A stretch of DNA of 30,562 nucleotides. Source: JBQTIM01 sp052388135 (GTDB taxonomy: Bacteria; Elusimicrobiota; Elusimicrobia; FEN-1173). The notes under the pieces were generated by a model, which saw only the letters and a list, made by a program, of their open reading frames with translations, did not search any database and was not told the DNA's origin. Numbering within the stretch: position 1 is the stretch's first letter; each line of letters begins with the position of its first letter. Position numbers and translations under genes: made by a program. Of the stretch, positions 16,094 through 22,211 are shown in pieces. The stretch covers positions 1 through 30,562 of the forward strand of contig JBQTIM010000109.1 of NCBI GenBank assembly GCA_052388135.1, read 5' to 3'.

Positions 16094-17710
16094 ATGAATC
16101 GGGGCGGCCGAACGCTCCCGCCGCCGCCCGTCGTTGCCGCGGCCGGAGCCGCCTCCCTTCGGGGAAGGAAGGACCTTTGGCTGTTGGCCGTCCTCCTCGC
16201 CGCCGGCGCCGCCCTGCGCCTCCACGACATCGGGCGTTTCGGCTTTTGGACCGACGAGCTCTATCACGTCTTCGCCGCCAAGTCGCTCCTCGCCCAGGGA
16301 ACCCTGTTCGTTCCCGTGCAGGGGGAATACGACCGCTGCCTGCCGGTCACGTACATCACGGCGGCGGCGTTCCGAGCGTTCGGGGAAAGCGAAGCCGCGG
16401 CCCGGGCCCCTTTCGCGCTGATCAATCTCGCTTTCATCGGACTGTCCTACGCGTTCCTGCGCCGCCGCGTTTCGCAAAACGCCGCTCTTCTGGCCGCGCT
16501 GGTCATGGCGCTGTCCCCGTTCCCGATTTATATGTCCCGGGAATGCCGCATGTACACCTTGTTCCAGGCGCTGTATTTCTTTATGTCGGTGTTCTGGCTC
16601 TTGGGATTCGAAAATTCGTCCCGCTCTCTCGGACTGCGCGTGCCGGGCCGTTTGGCGAGATGGGAGGAGAGGTGGAGCGTCAGCTTTCCCGCGCTGGGAG
16701 CGTCCGCGGCTCTTTTCGGAGCGGCGGCCGTTGTGCACGATCTTTCCTTCAACTTCGTCTTCGTGTTGGCCGCTTACGGCGCGGCCGTGGCCGCCCATCG
16801 GGTTTTCACCGAAGGCCCGGCGGCGGCCCTGCGGTCAAAACACGCGGCCCTGGTGGCCGCCCTGGCGGCGGCGCTTCTGGCGCTGACGGCGTTCCGAAGC
16901 GATTTCGTCTTTGAGATGGCCCGCAAGGCCGTGAACGTGCCCGAATGGGCCTCTTACAAAGCCGATGACTTCGGGTATTACCGCTATTTTCTCTCAGGGC
17001 ACTATCCGGCCCTGTTTTTCATGTACCCTCTGAGCGCATGGTACATGGTGAAACGCCTCGGGCGGCCCGGCCTGTTCTTCGTCCTGTCGTTCGCGGTTCT
17101 CTTCCTGCTGCATGTCTTCGCCTTCGGACGGAAGGCCGACCGTTATATTTTCTATATTTTTCCTTTCTTCACGGTGGGCGCCGTTTACCTTTTGGGAGAC
17201 CTTCTGCCCGCGCTTTACAGGGAAATTGAGCGCCTGGCGGCGCCGCGAATTCGCGCGGCCCGGATTCTGTTCCTAACCGCCGCTCTGCCGGCCGCCAATG
17301 TGTTCGCCTATCCCTGGCTTGGGAACGCCCGGCACGAGCCCACGTTCGCCCGCTACCCGGATTGGAAGGACTCCTCCCGGGAATTGGCCGACCGCCTGGG
17401 GCGTTCTCCGGTGATGACCACGGACCCCCGCGCCTTTTACTATTATTACGGGACGTTCCCCCGCTATTATTTCATGACCGAAAGGAGAGCGGACTACGAC
17501 TACGAGCCCGGCTTGATCCTCAGCTTCGACGAGTTCAAAGCCGCCGTGGAAGAAACCCCCGGGCTGCTGTTCATCACCTCAAGGGGGCGTCTGCACAACG
17601 ACAGCATGGTGAATCAAGAGATGAGGGACCACGTGTTCCGGCGCATGGCCCTGGAGGCCCGCCTGGACGAAGGAAAAATTCTGGTGTTCGGAAAAAAGGC
17701 CGGCGCATGA
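16094..17710 (+). CDS. GT39/ArnT-like membrane glycosyltransferase, copy 2
   Basis: 538 residues, colinear with the preceding gene and sharing nearly every landmark: GRFGFWTDEL (D54-E55), YDRCLPVTYITAAAF, GESEAAARAPF, RECRMYTLFQ, SYKADDFGYYRYFL, FGRKADRYIFYIFPFF, VMTTDPRAFYYYYG and YDYEPGL. The two are tandem duplicates that have diverged mainly in the middle helices and the loop after RECRMY. No clear ribosome site precedes this ATG, and the start is 37 bases after the previous stop, so the exact N-terminus is uncertain. The likely role is a second glycosyl transfer in the periplasm with a different donor or acceptor. Its final bases overlap the next gene (ATGA). Confidence 0.86.
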   Translation: MNRGGRTLPPPPVVAAAGAASLRGRKDLWLLAVLLAAGAALRLHDIGRFGFWTDELYHVFAAKSLLAQGTLFVPVQGEYDRCLPVTYITAAAFRAFGESEAAARAPFALINLAFIGLSYAFLRRRVSQNAALLAALVMALSPFPIYMSRECRMYTLFQALYFFMSVFWLLGFENSSRSLGLRVPGRLARWEERWSVSFPALGASAALFGAAAVVHDLSFNFVFVLAAYGAAVAAHRVFTEGPAAALRSKHAALVAALAAALLALTAFRSDFVFEMARKAVNVPEWASYKADDFGYYRYFLSGHYPALFFMYPLSAWYMVKRLGRPGLFFVLSFAVLFLLHVFAFGRKADRYIFYIFPFFTVGAVYLLGDLLPALYREIERLAAPRIRAARILFLTAALPAANVFAYPWLGNARHEPTFARYPDWKDSSRELADRLGRSPVMTTDPRAFYYYYGTFPRYYFMTERRADYDYEPGLILSFDEFKAAVEETPGLLFITSRGRLHNDSMVNQEMRDHVFRRMALEARLDEGKILVFGKKAGA

Positions 17711-18657
17711 AAACCGTCTTGGTGACGGGGGCGGCCGGTTTCATCGGGTCCTGGACAAGCGAAGCCTTGCTCGCCCGGGGGGACGCCGTGGTGGGCGTGG
17801 ACAACTTCAACGATTATTACGACGTGAGCCTCAAACGGGCGCGGGCGAAGAAATTCGAGGGCCGCTGCCGGATCTACGAAGCGGACATCGCCGACTTGGC
17901 CGCCGTGGAGCGGGTCTTTCAGGAGAACAAGATCGACCAGGTCTGCCACCTGGCGGCCCAGGCGGGCGTGCGCTACTCCCTGGAAAATCCCTTCGCCTAC
18001 GAGAACGCCAACGGCCTGGGGACGCTCAACCTGCTGGAGACCTGCCGGCGGCGGGGCGTGAAATCCTTCATCTACGCCTCGTCCTCATCGGTCTACGGCG
18101 GCAACACCAAGATCCCGTTTTCCGTCGAAGATCCGGTGGAAAAGCCCATCTCCCTTTACGCCGCCACCAAGCGCGCCAACGAGCTGACGGCCTACACCTA
18201 CCATCACCTCTTCGGCCTGCGCGCCACGGGCTTGCGGTTCTTCACCGTCTACGGCCCCTGGGGCCGCCCGGACATGGCCTTGTTCAAGTTCACCAAGGCC
18301 ATCCTGGAGGACAAGCCCATCGACGTGTACAACCACGGAAAAATGAAGCGCGACTTCACCTTCGTCACCGACATCGTGGCCGGCGTGACGGCTTCCTTGG
18401 ATAAAAATTATCCGTACGAAATTTTCAATCTGGGGAACTCCCGTTCGGTGGACCTGTCGTATTTCATCGAATGCATCGCCCGGGAGCTGGGGCGCAAGCC
18501 GAAAATGAACCTGCTGCCGCTTCAGCCGGGCGACGTGCCCGAAACGTTCGCGGACATTGAAAAATCCAAGAAAATGCTGGGGTTCGATCCCAAGGTGGGG
18601 ATCGAGGAGGGGATCAGGCAGTTCGTGAAGTGGTACCGCGATTACTTTAAGAAATGA
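17707..18657 (+). CDS. NAD-dependent epimerase, UDP-glucuronate 4-epimerase-like
   Basis: 316 residues from ATG 17707, which overlaps the preceding stop as ATGA. The longer upstream frame is a shadow of that gene. TGAAGFIG (7-14) binds NAD, ASSSSVYG provides the catalytic Ser/Thr, and Y151AATK155 the Tyr-Lys pair. FTVYGPWGRPDMALFKFTK and the run of residues VYNHGKMKRDFTFVTDIV are characteristic of UDP-glucuronate/galacturonate 4-epimerases of the CapI/LspL type. The early VDNFNDYYDVSLKR also fits. It would supply UDP-galacturonate in the cytoplasm as a charged sugar for the glycan. It is the last gene of the plus-strand run, and its stop lies 5 bases from the stop of a convergent regulator gene, with no room for a separate terminator. 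Confidence 0.87.
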   Translation: MKTVLVTGAAGFIGSWTSEALLARGDAVVGVDNFNDYYDVSLKRARAKKFEGRCRIYEADIADLAAVERVFQENKIDQVCHLAAQAGVRYSLENPFAYENANGLGTLNLLETCRRRGVKSFIYASSSSVYGGNTKIPFSVEDPVEKPISLYAATKRANELTAYTYHHLFGLRATGLRFFTVYGPWGRPDMALFKFTKAILEDKPIDVYNHGKMKRDFTFVTDIVAGVTASLDKNYPYEIFNLGNSRSVDLSYFIECIARELGRKPKMNLLPLQPGDVPETFADIEKSKKMLGFDPKVGIEEGIRQFVKWYRDYFKK

Positions 18658-18662
18658 GGCGG

Positions 18663-19046
18663 CTAGATGGAACCGATTTCGCCGGAGAGAACCTGCTTGA
18701 TCAGGTTGATGAGGTCCGGCAGGGACGCCGGCTTTTGAACGATCATGTGGTCCGGCGCCGGCATGTAGTCTTTCACCTGCGACGGCGGAAGGGAAGAGTG
18801 CACGATGATGGGGATTTGAAAGGTGGTGTTCAGGCCCCTCAGTCGCTCGTAGGCCAGGGCGCCGCCGCCCGCCGGCATCATGGCGTCCAGGATGATGAGG
18901 TCGGGCTTGTTCTCCCGGGCCGTCTTCACGCCCAGCATGGGGTCCAGCGCGGCCAGCACGCGGAAGCCCTCGTACTCCAAGGCGATCTTTAGGATGTTGT
19001 GGACGTTCTTATCGTCGTCGATAACCAAGATCGTCTTTTTTTCCAT
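18663..19046 (-). CDS. Receiver-only response regulator (CheY-like)
   Basis: 127 residues comprising just one receiver domain. Asp10-Asp11 form the acidic pocket, Asp54 in LIILDAMMP is the phosphoacceptor, Ser84 in IIVHSS is the switch residue, and Lys105 in VQKPAS is the conserved lysine. No DNA-binding or other output domain is attached, so it would act by protein contact or as a phosphorelay intermediate. No kinase gene is adjacent; the nearest hybrid kinase begins about 7.8 kb away on the same strand. The start has no Shine-Dalgarno motif, and a TATAAT on the minus strand ends only 7 bases before the ATG, so the mRNA may be leaderless. Confidence 0.9.
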   Translation of the reverse strand: MEKKTILVIDDDKNVHNILKIALEYEGFRVLAALDPMLGVKTARENKPDLIILDAMMPAGGGALAYERLRGLNTTFQIPIIVHSSLPPSQVKDYMPAPDHMIVQKPASLPDLINLIKQVLSGEIGSI

Positions 19047-19053
19047 CCGCGAA

Positions 19054-19059
19054 ATTATA
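19054..19059 (-). promoter_or_regulatory. Possible -10 element for the response regulator gene
   Basis: ATTATA on the plus strand reads TATAAT on the minus strand, ending 7 bases before the start codon at 19046. No good -35 box was seen. If used, transcription would begin at or next to the ATG. Confidence 0.35.
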
Positions 19060-19110
19060 GTCTAATTCCCGCCGAAAGGGAAATCCGCCCGTTTTACCCG
19101 ACGACGACTA

Positions 19111-19116
19111 TATAAT
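19111..19116 (+). promoter_or_regulatory. Possible -10 element for the helicase gene
   Basis: A perfect TATAAT lies 75 bases before the helicase start in the divergent gap 19047-19191. The region about 17 bases upstream is only weakly like TTGACA (GTTTTAC), so this is a partial promoter match. No other feature was recognised in the gap. Confidence 0.4.
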
Positions 19117-19191
19117 ATGATGAGTTCCATGCTTGAAGCCCTTCCATCGCCGGGTTGTTCCCGCCGCCGCCCCTAAAAGACGGTTTCCCCC

Positions 19192-21117
19192 ATGAACCAG
19201 AAGACCTCCGACCCGGCCCTCGACGCGGAACATTTCAGCCTCCTCCTGGATCTCATCGAGACCGAGCGCGAAGCCGAAAAAGAGGAGAACAAGCGGGAGC
19301 TCGACCGTTGGCCCGTGGAAACGCGGGAGGCCATGGGCAAGACGGTCACGCGCCTGACCATCGAGCGCCGGGACGTGGGCACGGCCGGACTGCCTTTGCT
19401 CATCCTCTCCCGCCCGCCGGCCGGCGAGGCCCTCTCGCCCTTTCACGCCATGGACCAGGGCGACATCGTCCGCGTCAGCTTCTCCGGCGATGTGAAGCCC
19501 GTGGACGGCACCCTTTACGACGTGGACGAATACCGCGTGGCCGTGGCGTTGAACGAGGACCTTCTGGAGACGCCCCGCGGCCGCTGTCAAATCGACCTGC
19601 TGGGGTCCGACGCCACCTACAAGCGCATGCGCCAGGCCCTGCAGAAGGTCCGCGACGCAAGCGCCGGCAAAGACCTGGGGCGCCTTCGGGAAGTTCTCCT
19701 GGGGCGAAAGCCGGCCGAAGCGAGCCCGGCCCCCGCGCCGGATTTCTTCAACCCCGGCCTGAACCACTGGCAAAAGGAGGCCGTGGCCGCCGCCCTCTCC
19801 GCCGAGGACGTGGCCATCGTCCACGGCCCGCCGGGCACGGGCAAGACCACGGTGCTGGTGGAGATCATCCGCCAAGCCGCCGCCCGGGGCCGGCGGGTTC
19901 TGGCCTCCGCCCCTTCCAACATCGCCGTGGACAACATGCTGGAAAAACTTTTAGACGACGACGTCCGCCTCGTGCGCCTCGGCCATCCGGCCCGCACGCT
20001 GGAGAGCTTGCGCCACGCCACCCTCATGGCCCAGGTGGCGGACCACCCGGACCAGCGCCTCATCCGCGAGCTGGACCAGGCCCGGGAGCGCCTCATCGCG
20101 CAGCGCGACCGCGCCAACGACCGCGGCCGCGGCCTCACTTTCGAGGAAGACCGCGACATGAAGCGCGAAATCCAAGACCTCTGGCGCCAGGCGCGGGACA
20201 TGGAGTTCGCCCTGGGCCGCCGCATTGTGCGGGACGCGCAGATCGTCCTGGGCACCCACGGCGGCATCGGCAAAGCCATGTCCAAAGAAAAATTCGACCT
20301 GGCCGTTTTGGACGAAGCGTCCCAGGCCACGGAGCCTCTCTCCTGGATTCCCATCACCCACGCCCGCAAGGTCGTTCTGGCCGGCGACCCGCTTCAGCTT
20401 CCGCCCACCATTTATTCCAAAAAGGCCGCCGAGGCCGGCCTGGGCACCACCCTCATGGAGCGGCTCTACGGCGTCCTGCCGGACAATTTAAAAACCCTTC
20501 TGCGCGTGCAATACCGCATGCACGAAACCATCATGGGTTTTTCATCGGAGCGCTTTTACCAAGGGAAACTGGAGGCGGATGAATCGGTTCGGACCCATCT
20601 GGCCAAGGACCTGCCCGACGTGCACGCCACGCCTCTCACCGAAGGCCCTTTCGTCTATGTGGACACCGCCGGCACCGGCTACCAGGAAGTCTGGAACGAG
20701 CTCATGGACAGCCGGGAAAACCAGGGCGAGGCGGAGCTGGCCCTGAAAATTTGGAAAGAGCTGGAGGACGCCGGCGTGCGGCCCCGCCAGGCCGCCCTCA
20801 TCACGCCCTACGCCGCGCAGTCGCGCATGCTGAAGCATATGGTGCCCAAGGGGCTCGAAGTGGGAACCGTGGACGGGTTTCAGGGGCGCGAAAAGGAGAT
20901 TGTCATCGTTTCCCTGGTGCGCTCCAACGAGCAGGGAGAGGTCGGTTTTTTGGGCGACACGCGCCGTATGAACGTGGCCATGACCCGCGCGCGGCGCCTG
21001 CTGATCGTGATCGGGGACTCGGCCACCATCGGCCGGCATCCGTTCTACGAGGCTTTTTTGGATTACGTGGAGAAAAAGGGAGTCCATCGTTCCGCGTGGG
21101 AGTGGATGAACCAGTAA
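19192..21117 (+). CDS. SF1B helicase, Upf1/IGHMBP2-like
   Basis: 641 residues. An N-terminal region (1-190) contains an acidic, charged helix and a beta-rich part like the 1B/stalk region of the IGHMBP2-type helicases (RLTIERRDVGTAGLPLL, GDIVRVSF). Core motifs follow in order: Q-like HWQKEAV, Walker A GPPGTGKTT (from 212), ASAPSNIAVDNML (Ia), LDEASQATEPLSW (II, Asp374-Glu375), VLAGDPLQLPP (III), RVQYRMHETI (IV), TVDGFQGREKEIVIVSLVRSN (V) and NVAMTRARRLLIVIGD (VI). Such enzymes unwind DNA or RNA 5' to 3'. The bacterial role is not settled. No nuclease domain is attached. The ATG has no strong ribosome site, so the start may need checking. The gene stands alone between two unrelated neighbours. 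Confidence 0.9.
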   Translation: MNQKTSDPALDAEHFSLLLDLIETEREAEKEENKRELDRWPVETREAMGKTVTRLTIERRDVGTAGLPLLILSRPPAGEALSPFHAMDQGDIVRVSFSGDVKPVDGTLYDVDEYRVAVALNEDLLETPRGRCQIDLLGSDATYKRMRQALQKVRDASAGKDLGRLREVLLGRKPAEASPAPAPDFFNPGLNHWQKEAVAAALSAEDVAIVHGPPGTGKTTVLVEIIRQAAARGRRVLASAPSNIAVDNMLEKLLDDDVRLVRLGHPARTLESLRHATLMAQVADHPDQRLIRELDQARERLIAQRDRANDRGRGLTFEEDRDMKREIQDLWRQARDMEFALGRRIVRDAQIVLGTHGGIGKAMSKEKFDLAVLDEASQATEPLSWIPITHARKVVLAGDPLQLPPTIYSKKAAEAGLGTTLMERLYGVLPDNLKTLLRVQYRMHETIMGFSSERFYQGKLEADESVRTHLAKDLPDVHATPLTEGPFVYVDTAGTGYQEVWNELMDSRENQGEAELALKIWKELEDAGVRPRQAALITPYAAQSRMLKHMVPKGLEVGTVDGFQGREKEIVIVSLVRSNEQGEVGFLGDTRRMNVAMTRARRLLIVIGDSATIGRHPFYEAFLDYVEKKGVHRSAWEWMNQ

Positions 21118-21470
21118 TTTTTTACCTATCATCCTGAGCGGAAGCGAAGGATATCGCTCTTGATGTTATCCCGCCGTCATCCCGGCGAAAGCCGGGATCC
21201 AGCTTATAGTCCGTCTTAAAATATCTTACAGAACGTCGCCGGGTCCCGGCCCGGCGGCCGGCCTACTTTTCTCTTGCTTGTCCAAGAGAAAAGTAGGCAA
21301 AAGAGAAGACACCCCCGGTGGCTTCCGCGCGCCTTTTTTGCGGCGGCCCTCCACTCAGGCCCCTCAACAGCCCATCGGGGCCATCGGGTCGGGCCTCCCG
21401 CCCCGCAAAAAGGGCGCACTCAAACCGCCACAGGGGGGCCCCTGTAAAAAATCGAAGTCAGTTAATATAA
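21118..21470. repeat. Mosaic of palindromic intergenic repeats
   Basis: This 353-base stretch contains no credible gene but several distinct palindromes. A TCATCCTGAGCGGAAGCGAA-type unit (21128-21152) has short ATCCT/AGGAT ends. ATCCCGGC-GAAA-GCCGGGAT (21179-21198) is an 8-bp stem with a GAAA loop. A perfect 16-bp stem with a 6-base loop spans 21261-21298. A longer-range imperfect pair joins 21327-21343 and 21403-21417. ACAGGGG/CCCCTGT lies at 21431-21446. The first two match motifs that recur between genes in many bacterial genomes (REP-like). The stem at 21261-21298 also looks like a widespread repeat. Recognition rests on memory of such motifs, not a search. Confidence 0.6.
21261..21298. 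repeat. Perfect 16-bp inverted repeat with 6-base loop
   Basis: GCCTACTTTTCTCTTG (21261-21276) is the exact reverse complement of CAAGAGAAAAGTAGGC (21283-21298), separated by CTTGTC. There is no T-run, so it is not a typical terminator. It looks like a dispersed palindromic repeat unit. Confidence 0.75.
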
Positions 21471-22199
21471 TTAGGTACTCAAATGGCGATGAAGCATATG
21501 GAGAACTTCGATGGCTATTTTTGCCTCTTCTTCATTAAATGAAAGTTTATTTTTTATCTCATTTCCCGGATGAACAAGGTTTCTATATTCGCGGATTGAA
21601 TGTGAGAGCTTATTAATTCCCTCGTGGATCAGTTTCAGATCAATGGCTACCTCAATTAAATCTTTTAAGTCCCAGGAAACAATGTCTGGCTTCTTAGGCG
21701 CCTTTGGCGATAATCTTGCCTTAGCTTCATTACTGCTTAATAGATCGGTGAGAATGGTTTCTATGGCGCCGCCGGCCAGAATGATAGAAGCTTTATGGCA
21801 TTTAGAGATGAAAGCTCTTTGTAATTCACTATAGTCACGCTCAATGATATTTCTTAGTTCCGGGTTTTTAATAAAGGTAAATTGTCGTGATTCCGTAACC
21901 GGAGTTTCTTCCACTGATTCCGTTAACACCTTTAATCTCCCGAGAATTGTCGCCAAAAATGACCTGATACCGGAGACTTTGTAATACTGGCCATCACCAT
22001 GAGCGTGTGAAAAGAATCTATTTGGATCAAACGGGGGAAATAAACTGGGAAAATCACCGTTCAATCTGGACAATTCTTCTGTCAAAATATCAACCGGCGT
22101 TCCGTCAATATTTAAGTTATCGTGAGTAACGAAAATAACATTCAGTTCAGTCAACGAGTGAAAGTATTGACGGAGTTTTTTTAATTGTTCGGTAGTCAT
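21471..22199 (-). CDS. Hypothetical protein with HEPN-like RNxxH motif, AT-rich
   Basis: 242 residues, no close family recognised for the N-terminal half. The C-terminal half (about 120-242) is helical and contains an AGGAIETILTDLL helix and SIREYRNLVHPGNEI. R203/R206, N207 and His210 fit the R-x(4-6)-H or RNxxxH signature of HEPN domains, which include many RNases in toxin and defence systems as well as inactive scaffolds. The N-terminal part (VIFVTHDNLNIDG) is unassigned. Base composition is far more AT-rich than all neighbours and codons are often A/T-ending, a sign of recent acquisition. GAGG precedes the ATG. The start lies 12 bases after the clpB stop on the same strand, so it may be co-transcribed. 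No cognate nucleotidyltransferase antitoxin is adjacent. Confidence 0.75.
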   Translation of the reverse strand: MTTEQLKKLRQYFHSLTELNVIFVTHDNLNIDGTPVDILTEELSRLNGDFPSLFPPFDPNRFFSHAHGDGQYYKVSGIRSFLATILGRLKVLTESVEETPVTESRQFTFIKNPELRNIIERDYSELQRAFISKCHKASIILAGGAIETILTDLLSSNEAKARLSPKAPKKPDIVSWDLKDLIEVAIDLKLIHEGINKLSHSIREYRNLVHPGNEIKNKLSFNEEEAKIAIEVLHMLHRHLST

Positions 22200-22211
22200 T
22201 TAACCTCGTTA

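Noticed and set aside
14677..16230. Minus-strand open frame of 517 codons
   Set aside because: Antisense to the first GT39-like gene. No domain pattern.
17362..17706. Upstream extension of the UDP-glucuronate-epimerase-like frame
   Set aside because: It lies within the second GT39 gene in another frame. The Rossmann motif starts right after the ATG at 17707.
21278..21538. Possible 86-residue protein in the repeat region
   Set aside because: It spans palindromic repeats and the 3' end of the opposite AT-rich gene, has no motif, and looks like a translated repeat.
21118..22210. Insertion sequence or prophage remnant
   Set aside because: Composition and repeats suggest acquisition, but no transposase, integrase, target duplication or matching terminal repeats around the whole block were seen.
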